Source of the DNA: Ostrinia nubilalis
Lineage: Eukaryota > Arthropoda > Insecta > Lepidoptera > Crambidae
NCBI RefSeq assembly: GCF_963855985.1
Contig: NC_087096.1
Coordinates: 1,674,001 to 1,738,000, forward strand
Length of the DNA: 64,000 nt
Direction of reading: 5' to 3'
The notes below the pieces were generated by a model that was not told the DNA's origin, did not search any database, and worked only from the letters and a program-made list of their open reading frames with translations. A program made the translations under genes and the position numbers. Of the stretch, positions 24,563 to 36,007 are shown piece after piece (the first letter of the stretch is position 1; the number at the start of each line of letters is the position of its first letter).

Positions 24563-24734
24563 CTGTAACGAAATGAAATGTTGTTTAGATGACATTAGCA
24601 TGTAAAGAGACAGTTACGGACTCAGTAATAAGTTAACAGTTCAGTATCAGTAAAAAAAATTGTAATATCGGGTTTTTACGTATTATAAAGATATAATATG
24701 CAGGTAGGAACTAAACTGAGTTTTGATTACTTAC

Positions 24735-24760
24735 TTAATTACATGACAGATATAATACAT
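24735..24760 (-). CDS. First coding exon (signal peptide start)
   Basis: ATG at 24758-24760 opens a frame MYYICHVI that runs two bases into a codon and meets a consensus donor AA|GTAAGTAATC. Joining it over a 172-nt intron to the acceptor at 24563 keeps frame and builds one continuous signal peptide (MYYICHVIKYKYVFVIITIL). The phase match, both splice consensuses and the resulting hydrophobic profile favour this start over the internal Met at 24474, which would leave the protein without a signal. The upstream 5' UTR boundary is not visible. Confidence 0.7.
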
Positions 24761-25566
24761 AGGAATATTTATCTTCAAATCTGTCAAAATCAGTACTTCT
24801 CTAGACAAAAATTATGTACCTAACAGCGATTAAAAATCTAGTCCATATTTTTGTGCTCAGTTTTTAAATGAGAATCGCCAAATCACATTTTATTGAATAG
24901 AAATCGTAGAAACTGACAGCTGAAATGTTATTATTGATTTGAATTTAAAAACCAGTCTTGAATTTAGACTGGTATGTCTCGCCAAATGCCGATGTATTTT
25001 AATATGCTGTCTTATAGACTAATTTTAGTATTTATTATATTGTATGTACACTTTCCTAGTCCACCTCTGCTCCCAGCATCGAAAGTGTGCTTTCTCTAGA
25101 TTATTCACGGTAGCGGACTTGCATGCGATCATCCGTGTATTTTGTCTGTGCAATTATTTTTTTACAATCACCCGAAATTGCGGTGGCTAATCGGTTTGTT
25201 ATGTTATAGAAGTTAAATCTACTTTTTTTAGAGAAATAAATGTTTCTAAAACAAAAAATTCCGGATCTACTAATATTTATGATTCAGATGAGTGGGTACA
25301 TCGAATTCGAAGCAAAATGTATTATTAATTTAACTTAATGTATAACAATTTATTTAATTCAAAATTATTTGGTTTGTTAGACAAAATGTACTTAGGTATT
25401 CAGTTGGACTGTTAATGCCTCATTAATTTTGATTTTTCTTATTGTTTCAATAATGATTTAATTGACTAATTTGACATTGTAATCGGCAATTAGTACCTAA
25501 TTAACCCTTTGAAAATACATTTACATGCTGACTGGACTTTGGCGAGTTAGTAAGTAAGTGTTAGAG
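24761..25566. other. Likely 5' flank of the secreted-protein gene; no element recognised
   Basis: This is AT-rich sequence upstream of the first coding exon. No convincing TATA/initiator pair could be assigned. A transcription start is expected somewhere here if the gene model is right. Confidence 0.35.
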
Positions 25567-25757
25567 TAAGGCTAGGCGCAGACAGACCACCGATTTTTAG
25601 TTGGCTGATAGTTTAGTCGGGCAGTTAATCAGTACATTATGGGCATGTATGGAAGTGCGCACATTACACCGATTTGGTATCGGCCGATTCTTTAAACAAA
25701 ATAGAATCGGACCCAATTATCGGCCAACTAAAAGTCGGTGGTCTGCACCTAGGCTTA
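25567..25757. mobile_element. MITE, AAGGCTAGGCGCAGAC ends
   Basis: TAAGGCTAGGCGCAGACAGA and ACCACCGATTTTTAGTTGGC at the left pair with CCAACTAAAAGTCGGTGGTC and TGCACCTAGGCTTA at the right. Inner arms continue through GGCCGAT-type words. No coding content and no second copy are visible here. Confidence 0.7.
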
Positions 25758-26815
25758 AACTAACATTTAAGATCAAATGACTTCATATTGTAAATATAGG
25801 CACATGATTGCGAGAGTAAATAACTGTTCTCATCATTTTAAGTATGCCCATGGAATCGAAACCTCTAACGATACCAAGTAAAGCGAACGTCGAAAAAAAT
25901 CCACATTAAAATAATTTTAAAAAATGTCACGTGTTTCTTTGTTTTAGTTGAAATGGAACGCGAAAGTTTAAAATCTTAAAAAATCCATATTGGCTTTAAA
26001 GGGTCCTTTAATTTCCACCAAATTAACACTTATTGTTTTTTAATAGTTAAATAATTGTTTCAGTTAAATAAGACTAAAGTGAAGTAACTTGATGATCCTG
26101 TGTTTTGTAGGTTGATTGGATAACTTTAATTATACGTTCTTTTAAGCTTTCACGTAATTTTGAAAGTGTGTTTTATGAAAATACAGGTAACCTTATTATA
26201 AGTAATTAAAATTGTTAAAAAATATAATTACTGACTTATATCACTTAGGGCTGATTTTTCAATAGCCGGATAAATTTTATCTGAAGAATAAGTTTGGCCT
26301 ATTGACAGTTTCAGTATGGGAAATACCTATGTCAAAATGTTGTTTTCTCATAGCATCATCATTTATCTATCATATCAACTTAGGTGTTACTTGCACTATA
26401 CATTTTGGTATCAATACAGCAAACTCACAAGTCATACTATCAATACTTTGTATAACATCAGTAAACATAAAATCAACATATTTATTTTTCATTGCGAAAA
26501 TTTTAATAGCTTAAAGTATTGAATTACCTGACTTTGGTAAAAGGCTATCGGGTTAATCTGTATTTACATAATATTGCCCGTTTGCTTTGCGAGAATATTT
26601 GCCTTTTTCAAACATGGCGTATGCATTTAACGGGTTTTCTTACGCAAAGGCAAATCAAAATACTTATTTCCGTATAGGGTTACCAATCACACAGATTTAG
26701 TAGTAATTTGAGGAGTAAATTAGGGTATTGGTCCGAATACCGAACCTTGAGGCACGCCTATTATGTTCACGTGATGAACCGAAGATAGAAATGATAGGTT
26801 CATGTTTTTTTTATT

Positions 26816-26968
26816 GGTCTTAGAATGGGCTTAAGGATGGGTCGGTAGGAAGATTAATGGGGCAGTATTTGGGCGATGGTGGACCGACGATCTGGTGAAG
26901 GTCGCGGTAAGTACCCGTATGAGAGGAGGCCTTTGTCCAGCAGTGGATGTCATTTGGCGAACACGAAG
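26816..26968 (+). mobile_element. Decayed LINE 3' end (QWAGH-type family)
   Basis: GGTGGACCGACGATCTGGTG and AGGTCGCGG, then GAGGAGGCCTTTGTCCAGCA and GTGGATGTCATTTGG, correspond to the C-terminal codons (TDDLVKV...) and 3' UTR of the copy at 62550-62990, with internal loss between them. Confidence 0.65.
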
Positions 26969-27504
26969 AAAATGCTGTCTGTTGCTGAGATTTTTTACAA
27001 AATAAAGAAAAGATTTTTAATCTGCTTGGTACTACACTAGGAGTTTTTGTTCTAAGAATACTTGAGATTATCAAGTTAATTATAACGTAATCTAGGTTCA
27101 AGTCGCCAAAGACATGACTTCAAGCCAATCACTCGTTATCTTAGCGGTAACATACATTAACGGCTTGTTAAAGTCGTTCTAACTGCTGTAAAAGTTGATT
27201 GAGAATCTTCAATAAAATCTTCATACATATTAAAACTTGTTTTTGCATTAAATGGTTCAGGAACTAAAGTGGAAGCCTGCAGATCTGCATGTAAATCTAA
27301 CTAGGTGGCCAGGTATTTTTCATAACGGCTTTTGCTAAAAGTATGTCGTAATAGCTACATCAGCTTATATTAAGTTCCGCTATCATTTCAGTGATAGGAC
27401 GTCCATGCTTACTGCTTTACATGTCTCTTCTAATGGTATGACAATTGGAAGCCACCAAAGCTCCACCAAATCCCTCTATTTAGAATACTCGTGATTCTAC
27501 TATC

Positions 27505-27607
27505 GTCATCGTCATTTCAGTCACATGACGTCCACTTCTAAACATAGGCCTCCCCCAATGATTTTCAGCTTGGCCGGTTGGTAGCGGCCTGCATCCAGCG
27601 CCTACCT
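27505..27607 (-). mobile_element. LINE 3' end (QWAGH-type family), minus strand
   Basis: TCATTTCAGTCACATGACGT and CCACTTCTAAACATAGGCCT, followed by GGTAGCGGCCTGCATCCAGC, is the reverse complement of the family's 3' end. A similar minus-strand copy is at 47925-48070. Confidence 0.7.
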
Positions 27608-30023
27608 GCTACGTATATGATTCTACCACTCACTTAAAATAATTCTAACAAGATAATGGTATGATACCACAACACCTGCTTGACTAAAGAGCTATCTTGA
27701 TTGTAAGTTAAACCTAACTTGCTAATATTAATTTGAAGATTGAGAACATTATGCGAATGCTAAATTATTTTGAAATCAATTGTAGAGTCTCACATTTCTT
27801 TTTAACAAAGAGCACTATCTGCTAACCAATTCTTGTAGACTATTAGAAGAAATGATAACCATGAGTCACCATATTATGAAATATCTAGTTTTCTGTCATA
27901 GATATTGTGACTCAATTTGGCAACCCTAGTTTCGTCGCAAGCAGGATCTGGAAGTGTCCACTCATTGTGTAAGAGAAAAAGTAGGAAACCCTAAAAGGTG
28001 ACCAGAAGTAAGCAAGAACATGTTAAAACATCTAAGTGATGTTACGTAAATGAAAACCTTTTTTAGAAAGCTTATTTGTTGAGCTTTTCCCCTCTGATAA
28101 CATTTGTGTCACTTTAAGTTTCATAAAAGCTCCTTTAATAAAATAATTACGATTCTCTTCAATGATCATATTCAAAGACAAATAAATATTTCTGTTTATA
28201 TTTCTAATGATGCTTTATTGCAACTACCTACATTAATTAATGAAAGGATGTGTGGATTGCGTGGTTAGTTCAGTCAGCACTTAATCTTTTGTTTTCTTTT
28301 ACTGTTTCCTAATTTTTTTTACTAGTGGTTACTGAGCTTGTTTTAGGGGTTTCTTTTTAGCAATAGCCATAATGTTTGTCCCGATGTGCTCTAGCCCAAA
28401 ATATAAGGATACTTACATGTAAAGAGCCGCTATAAAATACAGTAGGTAATTTCGATGATGTTGTATCTTTGATCCACAAAATATAACGATAGATGCGCTT
28501 GCGCTGTTGTGAAATTTTGGATTACTGTAACAAGATAGTTTGAGACCTCTTCTTATCTTGATAACCTTCAAAGAATCTGACATTTACCGGATGATTCTTG
28601 AAATCTAAGGCTAAATAAGAAGTCTCCTTAATCAAGATTTAATTCATAGTTGACCGTTTCTAGTTTGATTCGTTCGTATGTGATTATTTTCGTCTTATTT
28701 TGTAACATAATAATAAAATCGAACTTTGATTGAGTTTATTTCGATTTTAAAATGTCTATAATCTATGTCGAAAGTGTTATTTTTAATTAAAATTTTCAGA
28801 TTAATATCCTAATCCACTTTGTTTTTATTCCGAAAACTAAAGTATATTAAAACCATTTATCACTTAATTAAAATAGTAATCTCCACCAGTTAACTATTCT
28901 ACGCAATATCTGCATTCAACTTGTGACTTAGAATTAATTAACGCATAGTGCATTTTATGAGTTCATTGTCATTCACTTGGCCTAGCTTTATTTTGCGTTA
29001 TCTAACCTTTATTTTTATTTCAATTGTTTACAATTCCTCAGACTTAAAAGAATTATGATTATAGATTCGATTTGTATTTATATTTTTTGGACGAATTTTA
29101 TTTACTCTCTTTCATCTCTAACTTTTTTTAAAATAAATAGCCTATTTATTTACATACTCTTTGGAGACCAACCTTATCACTTCCATTTTTTCGGAACTCA
29201 ACTTTTCATAATAAAAAAAAACAGCACTGCCACCTCTTTTGAAATTCCCTCAAAAACAAATGTCACTACGATTTGAATTTGGAATAGCGTAACATGTCCG
29301 ATTTCCCGGTTTCGCCACAGAGTATGTTTGTCCCGTCAGTCCGGACTACGGCGAAGGACTAGCTGTTACATAATGTTGGGAGGCTGGCTTGATGTGAGTA
29401 CTGTTATAAGACCTCGGCTCGAGCGATGATCTCTCGTTCGCGTGATCATTTTGCGGCGAAATGAGCTTTTTTGGAGCTATCACACAGACGTGTATTGTTT
29501 TTTTTCTTGGCGCCTTTTTATCTGTCACTCGTCGATGTTTTTTTTGCGGCATTAGGAGCTTAATACTGGCCAGTGAGTCAGCGCTGTTTTTCTGCAAGGA
29601 ATTTTTTATTTCTTAATTACAGGAACTGGCTGTTTTAATTTAAACACCGACCAACGCGAATGTGTTAATTTAAAAAGATATTTATCGTTATTTTTCTTGA
29701 TTTAAACATTTGTTATCGATATTAATGAGGAAACTACGAAAATCCAATTACGAACATGCGATTGAAACTTTCCTGAAACATTTTCTAGAAAAGTTATTAA
29801 TAACGCAAATTGGCTCTAGACGAGAATGCTAGATATGATCAGTCAAGCTTTCATTTCAGATTTTATCAGTTTACTTACAAATATGCAAGTACAATTATTT
29901 ATGTATAGGTATTTTTTGTAAGAGAAACGCGGATGTGTGTTATGTAACTAGGTCACATTGTCTTCATGAAGAAATGTTTTAATAATGATCTTTACAGTAA
30001 CAATAAGTTGGGCTTATTACTCG
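27608..30023. other. No gene firmly seen; AT-rich DNA
   Basis: The stretch contains one open frame ending at a good donor (28417-28583, minus), considered and rejected as an alternative first exon of the 23-24.7 kb gene, and a 252-bp minus-strand ORF at 29346-29597 without splice context or recognisable motif. No shared repeats were noticed. Confidence 0.45.
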
Positions 30024-30145
30024 ACTAGCTGACCCGGCGAACTTCGTACCACCTATTTTCATCAGAAATAATGTAGAATTTTAATGGTGAAAGATTTTTT
30101 GAAATCAGTCAAGTACTTTCGGAGCCTATTCAAAACAAACAACCA
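30024..30145 (-). mobile_element. Helitron-like fragment, 'CTAGCTGACCCGGCGAACT' end
   Basis: It begins CTAGCTGACCCGGCGAACTT, the reverse complement of a Helitron-type 3' terminus with a GC stem before CTAG, and continues with TAATGGTGAAAGA and AAACAAACAACCAAAT. The same interior occurs at 4985-5090. Confidence 0.55.
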
Positions 30146-30541
30146 AATATAAAGTGTAAATGTGTCCAGAAGTAAGTCAACTACGAACATTCGTGGTCCA
30201 TTCGTCGTTCGGTCGCTCGCTTCGGTGTGACAGTCAGCCGGAGCGCCTAAGGCGAAAATGATTAGTACCCGCACCGGAAGCCGGAGACGGTTAAAGACCC
30301 CAAACAAAAACAGAAACTATTGTTGTTCTGTGACACTGGCGAAATCACTCGGCCCGGGGCAGTGACCGGAGAAAAAATAATGGACCCAACATTTTAAAAG
30401 TGTGGACACTAAATCAAAGTATCATTATTATCTCAAACTTAAGTAAATAGCGTGGGAAGTCACAGTGACCCTGGTGTGAGACTATTGGCTAGCATAATGC
30501 ATGGATTTTCCACGTCTACCCTTTTAATTTTTAAAATAACT

Positions 30542-30602
30542 TGATAAAATTGGACTGCCCAAGGTGGGAATCGAACCCATGACCTCCCAACCTTAGAAAG
30601 TT
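30542..30602 (-). repeat. tRNA-like SINE head remnant
   Basis: On the minus strand the motif ATGGGTTCGATTCCCACC is a near-perfect B box, preceded by GGTTGGGAGG and followed by TTGGGCAGTCC. No paired A box at tRNA spacing is visible and the acceptor stem does not close, so it is read as SINE debris. Confidence 0.45.
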
Positions 30603-30849
30603 AGATTTTTTCAAGTTACATATTTAAAAAATTAAGATCGAGAGGCGACTTATTACGCCAGAAATTTTTGATAGCCTATTTTACTTACCTTGAAAATTCA
30701 AATTCCTGTAAAAAGCATAATGCAAAGTATTATCAAATGTAAAAATAAAGGTAGCTGGTTTTCTTGCTGCTCTTCTTATCATCCGGCCGCTATATTGTGG
30801 TCGCATCGGTCGGTCAGTCTCCGTCTTTTTTCCTACAGTATCCAAGGAT

Positions 30850-31150
30850 CCAAGGAAAATTCCGATTGACCAGCAAGTCAAGATCAAGTGCCGCAAGTGG
30901 AACTGGATTGGCCACACACTCCGAAGGGACCCCGATCACATCCCTAAGAAGGCTCTGGATTGAAGGAAATCTAAGGAAAACGCAAACATGGTATTGGTCG
31001 CCCCAGGCAAACTTGGCGGCGCACTGTAGCAGACGAGGCGAAGAAAATCGCCAAGACCTGGAGCGAGATCAAGCGCGAAGCTCAAGACCGAACGCGATGG
31101 AGGAATGTTGTGGACGCCCTCTGCCCCATCTAGGGGACATAGGACCTTAA
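30850..31150 (+). pseudogene. C-terminal fragment of a non-LTR retrotransposon pol
   Basis: The frame encodes KCRKWNWIGHTLRRDPDHIP, KKALDW, then after frame disruption GRPRQTWRRTVADEAKKIAK, TWSEIKREAQDRTRWRNVVD and ALCPI. This is the typical C-terminal tail of a LINE endonuclease/reverse-transcriptase, of a family different from the QWAGH-type copies. The stop after 'DW' and the frame change show it is dead. Nothing 5' of the tail is preserved. Confidence 0.8.
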
Positions 31151-31334
31151 GTCATGGTAAGACCCAAGGATCCAACATAGGATCTCATAGATGTAAGGAA
31201 TACTTACAAGTCAGGGCACATTCCTTCAAAATATAGTGACTGTAAGCAGTCTCTAGTAGATAGTAGATCAACTTACACCAAAAATCTTATGAATATTAAG
31301 CTGTCTTTGCATAAGGTCAATTTCGTCTTTTGTG

Positions 31335-31525
31335 GTAGGTTATGTCAAAGTCAAAGTCAAAATTTCTTTATTTGTTTAGACTAATAAATAGTTCTTACAA
31401 ATCGTCATATGCTCTTAAGGAGCCTCTACATGTCTCATAATCTTTTTACCCTACCAGCGCTTCGAGACCAACATTTGGCAAGTGCTGAGAAGAAGCGCCG
31501 CAACAAACTCAGTCACCACTGTCTG
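31335..31525 (-). repeat. LINE 3' region, 'GTGCTGAGAAGAA' family
   Basis: AAAGTCAAAGTCAAAATTTC and TTTATTTG at the left look like a reverse-complemented 3' tail. Then follow ACCCTACCAGCGCTTCGAGA, GTGCTGAGAAGAAGCGCCGC and AACTCAGTCACCACTG. It is one of the longest copies of this family here. Confidence 0.55.
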
Positions 31526-31769
31526 CCGGTTAATATAAATAAATAAATAGAAATAGTAGTAGTAGGTACATTCGATTCAGGAGCAGTTCACTGAATTTAC
31601 CATGCATTCTTGTATGTTGCGTGGTATATTAAACAAGTGACGTGCTAATATCTAGACTTACATATTAAGGTACTAGTAGAAATGACTCGCATACATAAAT
31701 TTGAATAACTTGGATTGACCAGTCCCCGAAAGCAGCGCCTGTTCACAGACATGACGAGTGAACCAGCCA

Positions 31770-32112
31770 TCGCTTCACTCTATGGCCTCTCACTATGGTC
31801 CTCATAAAGAAACTCAGCACAGTGCGCTATGGAAAGGATCCGTAAACGAGCTAAAGTCGCTGACATAGCCCGACGGGTTAGCAAGCTGAAGTGGCAATGG
31901 GCAGGGCACATAGTACGCAGAACTGACGGCCGATGGGGCAGCAAGGTTCTGGAGTGAAGGCCACGTATCGGAAAACGCAGCGTGGGACGTCCAAAGGTGG
32001 ACCGACGATTTTAAAGGTAGCAGGAAGGCGCTGGATGCAGGCCGCTACCAACAGGGCGATGTGGAAATTATTCTGGGAGGCCTATGTTCAGGTGGCTGGA
32101 ATGATTATAATA
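31770..32112 (+). pseudogene. LINE reverse-transcriptase C-terminus, QWAGH-type family
   Basis: The frame reads AMERIRKRAKVADIARRVSK, LKWQWAGHIVRRTDGRWGSK and VLE before a stop, then RPRIGKRSVGRP with further frame loss. The last codons and 3' end (GGATGCAGGCCGCTACCAAC and the GGGAGGCCTATGTTCAG motif) match the copies at 18752 and 62550. Several stops and a frameshift show it is inactive. The catalytic palm domain is not included. Confidence 0.8.
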
Positions 32113-32564
32113 AAATTATGATGATGAAAGATATCAGCTCCTCCTTATTTAGATTTCCACTTAACACTCTCAATCTTATCTCTAACACATTTTAAATAAG
32201 ACGTTTCACCATAACCGGTGCATCAAGATCCACAAAATCAATTATCAATACAATCGCCCATTGTCACGCGCGTCATATCGTAAGAGTTAGGCCGCACAGA
32301 CTTGCGACATTCCTCCCATCGGACTGGACAGTCTGGTCACGTACGAGTTTATATGGGCAGTGTAGCCCGCCTTGACATCTATAGGGAATTACGCACTGTG
32401 TTAAGTACGCATAATAAGAATTAACAATTAGACAGCTTGCTAGATTGATTTTGATTAAAAAGACTCGTGAACTGAGGGTTTTATCCCATTATTTTCCTGA
32501 TCATCTTTTTCCTCCTACGTAGAGTAGGAGTATCTCTTGCATTTACAATGAATTTCGTAAAATT

Positions 32565-32745
32565 CTAAAATTTATGTATCTAAATATATCTCAAAGGTGA
32601 CTGACTGACTGGACATAGTGATCTATCAACGCACAGCCCAAACCACTGGACGGATCGGGCTGTTTGGCATGCAGGTAGATGTTATGACGTAGGCATACGG
32701 GTAAAACGGGATTCACGCGTACGAAGTCGCGGGCGGCCGCTTGTC
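32565..32745 (+). mobile_element. Helitron-like element with damaged 3' end
   Basis: CAAAGGTGACTGACTGACTG, CATAGTGATCTATCAACGCA, CCCAAACCACTGGACGGA and GATGTTATGACGTAGGCATA match the copy at 53662-53858. The terminal hairpin ACGAAGTCGCGGGCGGCCGC is followed by TTGT instead of CTAG. Confidence 0.65.
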
Positions 32746-32762
32746 CCAATATATTTTTTAAC

Positions 32763-32864
32763 ACTAACCCACTTTACTAATGCTTCGGAACAGCAATTGA
32801 ATGTGGCCTAGTGCTGAAAAGAAGCAGAGCAAAAAAGTCAGTAAATATTGTCAGTCAGCCTCTT
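32763..32864 (-). repeat. LINE fragment, 'GTGCTGAGAAGAA' family
   Basis: ACTAATGCTTCGGAACAGCA then CTAGTGCTGAAAAGAAGCAG and AGTCAGTAAATATTGTCAG are diverged versions of the words in the copies at 12285 and 31335. Confidence 0.45.
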
Positions 32865-33056
32865 TAATAAATTGTAATTTTGGATAACAGGTGACAAATG
32901 AAGATACCCATGCTACACTATTCTATGTAGGGTAGTGTTTTATTTTTATGTTGACTAGCTGATGAATAAGAAAATAGTTTATGAAGGTATAATACGGTAG
33001 CATACTTACCTACAAGTGCCTACAACCTTCAAAGGGGTGTGTCAATGACAGTAGCA

Positions 33057-33110
33057 TTTTACTCCCATCAGGATTCGAACCCGCAACGGTTAGCGCTGTC
33101 GGCGAGCCAT
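33057..33110 (-). repeat. tRNA-like SINE head remnant
   Basis: On the minus strand, GCTCGCCGACAGCGCTAACC then TTGCGGGTTCGAATCCTGAT and GGGAGTA resembles the anticodon/T-arm half of a tRNA with a perfect B box (GGTTCGAATCC). No A box at the correct spacing is visible. Confidence 0.4.
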
Positions 33111-33298
33111 CATGCCAGATGAATGTCAAATAAACTTAAGTCCTAAGAAATGTAGAAACATTTTCAACAATAATATTTATTCTGACGTTCACTCGACAGC
33201 CTCTAAGAAAATGGTAATGTATCCATTAATATTTTTTTCTTCGAAAGGTTTCTGTAAGCTTCTTGAAGGTGAGACGGTCTTCTATAAATACTCCAGAC

Positions 33299-33491
33299 CA
33301 GTGGTTCCCAAAGTTGTCTGGGCTACGACTCATCTAATACAAGTTCCCAAACTCGGGACCCACCTATAGGAAATTTCTCCCGCTGCCCAGCGGTTGGATC
33401 GGTAGGGTGGTGTGTCGTTCTACAGCAGGGCTCACTCAATGTTCGCTCGCGATCCACCACTGGGTCGCGACCCATAGTTTGGGAAACCCTG
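33299..33491. mobile_element. hAT-type MITE with exact 8-bp target duplication
   Basis: The 193-bp element starts CAGTGGTTCCCAAAG and ends TTTGGGAAACCCTG. The 8-bp sequence CTCCAGAC occurs immediately outside both ends (33291-33298 and 33492-33499). The terminal CAGTGGTTC-type sequence and 8-bp duplication are characteristic of hAT elements. It is non-coding and likely young, because the duplication is perfect. Confidence 0.9.
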
Positions 33492-33899
33492 CTCCAGACA
33501 ACACACAATCAATAAGCATGGCGTCGCAGTAGCCTTTTGTTAAGGTGCCAGGCAACGCATTAATTTACGACTACACCTACGCGGGAGTCTATTTGCGTAT
33601 GTTTTCTGAAGGCTTGTCCTTGTCGAGGTGAAACTGAGAAGTAATTCGATATTTACATAATATACACTATATTCCCTTAATAGGTACATATTTATCATAA
33701 TTAGACTCTAGAAGCTCACTTCAGAACAAAGTGGTCCAACCCAAAAAACGGCACAGTACATAACTTTTTGCATTGAATCTTCCCACAACTCTAGTCGCTT
33801 CATAGCGATAAGGCCGCCTAAATTGTGCCGTCTCTATTATTTTATAGATTTGATTGATATACAATAAAATGTTTATCTATCTATCCATCTATGACTAGG

Positions 33900-35285
33900 C
33901 CATTGATTCACCAGTCAGAAACTCACCGGCTAAGGTTGTCAGATCTGCTGGCGACGTGGCCTAAGTACCTATCGCTACTTCTACTTGACATTTTGAAAAT
34001 CTATGTCTGCATTTGATACAAAGACTTACAAAAAACACTAAAATAGAAAGGTAATACGATTCTATTAAATTACAGAGATAAAAAATATGAGTACCTACTT
34101 ATCTAAATGTTTTCACTCTCTTCTATTAGTAGAAAGGAAAGTTATTATTTTTCTTTATTTGCTAAATTACATTTAGGGATTTTACTAATTAAGATAACAA
34201 CACTTTTCATAAACATTTTAATAAAAAATAAAAGGTACGAATTTGATTAACATGTAAAAACACTGGCTCGATGTTTCACAATAAGATTCCAAAAATATAA
34301 TTTCTAAATCTCAATATCTATCTAAAATGCTTATAACTAGAAACTACCTAATACATAAAATCAATAAAATATATTATTATAAAATCTCCATGGGTTAAGA
34401 TCAAAGGTTTTTATTAAGGAATGAGTAAATGAGTATTTTAAGTTTTCCAAAACTATTCCGCATATAATTAAATTAATGAAGAAAAGTGTCGTTCGTTGAC
34501 AGTGAAATGATTCAACTTTGAAATAGGTATTGGTAACAAAACAAAAGTTTCATTAATTTAGCTGTACGGCTAGCACGAAAAACTTTCGAGTTCGAGTCGT
34601 TTGCGTATTCGAATCGCCATCAAAAGATTAGTATGAAAACTACAACAGCACCCTTGTGAACGTGTCGTAAAGTGAACTTAGTATGAGAAAATTAAATGGT
34701 TGCACGAAACTTATTTTGAGAATCAAAATTGTCACGTTATCGTTTAATTCGAAGGTTGAGTATCGAATTTTATCGAATACGTAAACGATTCGAAGACGAA
34801 AGTTGTTGATGCTAGAGGTACTGATCATCAGTAATTACCGATAAAAAGTTAGTCAATTGAGTTTGCGAATTCTCATGCAATTTAAAAAAAAGTTTTTTAC
34901 ACTGGTGCATGGTAAGCACATTCACTTTATAGTGTTCTTTCTAATTAGGATGAATTTAATAAGAAAAGTTCATAGGTAACTTGATTAGAAGATGATCAAG
35001 CCAAAAATCTCAATTTAGAAGCCGGCCCGAAGGCTTGTATTCTGATTTTCTGAATCAAGATTCTAATTCAAGAATGCAGCTTGAAAATGTGATAATAAAT
35101 CTAAGTAATAACATTTCAGTTATTAATAATTTGTTGCATTATTGCGGAGATTTATTATTAATTTAATAGTCCTATAGACTCTATGAGGTTAGAGACTTAG
35201 TTCTAAATGTACCTAAGGGTTATTCAACAAAATAAATGTTTCTCTGATAGAAGTCTCACGTACAGTCAGATGAACAAATAATCTC
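33900..35285. other. No gene seen; AT-rich DNA
   Basis: No repeats shared with the rest of the window were noticed. The only ORF (34640-34828, minus) is short and unremarkable. Confidence 0.5.
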
Positions 35286-35288
35286 TTA

Positions 35289-35398
35289 CCCCCTTACTAA
35301 TAAAACTTACACGCTCGTTGAACAGTGTTTTAAAGTGACTTTTAGTATGGAAATGTCACTTTGTTCAACAACTGTGTAACTTTTTATTAGTAAGGGGG
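35289..35398. mobile_element. Palindromic MITE, sister of 21125, TTA duplication
   Basis: This 110-bp element has ends CCCCCTTACTAATAAAA and TTTTTATTAGTAAGGGGG. TTA flanks both sides (35286-35288 and 35399-35401). The internal CGTTGAACAGT and TTGTTCAACA pair with each other. It is better preserved than the copy at 21125. Confidence 0.85.
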
Positions 35399-35499
35399 TT
35401 AGATTCTATTCAGGCATACTTTGTGACGCTGAACAAGCTACACGACTTGTCTATGAAAAAAAAAAAAACAAATTTTTCCGTATTTCTCAGGCATGTAAC

Positions 35500-35578
35500 T
35501 AGGGTTGCCAGGTCCAAAAACACAAAAGCCGGACTTTGTTTATTTTGGCCGGCTTTATCCGGACGCCTGGCAACCCTA
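35500..35578. mobile_element. 79-bp hAT-like MITE
   Basis: The ends TAGGGTTGCCAGG and CCTGGCAACCCTA enclose a short second palindrome (AAGCCGGACTTTG and GGCCGGCTTTATCC). The flanks CATGTAAC (35492-35499) and CGTGTAAC (35579-35586) match at 7 of 8 positions, consistent with an 8-bp target duplication that has acquired one mutation. Confidence 0.75.
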
Positions 35579-35837
35579 CGTGTAACCATGTTAGTTCACT
35601 TGACTGTACTTAAATAAAAACAAAATATACTTAAAATACTTAAACTTAATAAAATCATATTACTCTGTCTTCCGAGATCACTCCTTAGCTTCCATTATTA
35701 TTTCGTATCACATGTACTTGTCCAGCATCTGAAATGTAGATAAATTAAATATTAATACTTAGTTAGAAATAAGACTAAAGAACTGAACTGTAAATCTAGG
35801 AAGGAACTCTACCTTTATTTCGGTCTGAAATACTCGA

Positions 35838-35952
35838 CCACTGAATAGTCACATACATGCCCAATTTGTGTGTTGCGGTTTTTAGAAAATATCAAAAATG
35901 TTACTAAACAAATTATGTAAGTACATCAATTGGACATGTGACTATTCAGTGG
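35838..35952. repeat. Inverted-repeat element (CCACTGAATAGTCACAT)
   Basis: CCACTGAATAGTCACATACA at the left is repeated in reverse complement at the right end (ACATGTGACTATTCAGTGG), with an AT-rich loop of about 70 bp. It is probably a small MITE. Target duplications were not resolved. Confidence 0.6.
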
Positions 35953-36007
35953 AGGTGTAAATTATTTATAGGCGATCAAAGAAAACTAAAATATTAATTA
36001 AACTGAA

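Noticed and set aside
28417..28583. Alternative first coding exon for the 23-24.7 kb gene (minus strand, ATG at 28581-28583, donor AT|GTAAGT)
   Set aside because: It is open and in phase and would give a longer hydrophobic stretch, but it needs a 3.9-kb intron and places 40 charged residues before the hydrophobic segment. The 24735-24760 exon gives a cleaner signal peptide with a 172-nt intron. RNA data could reverse this choice.
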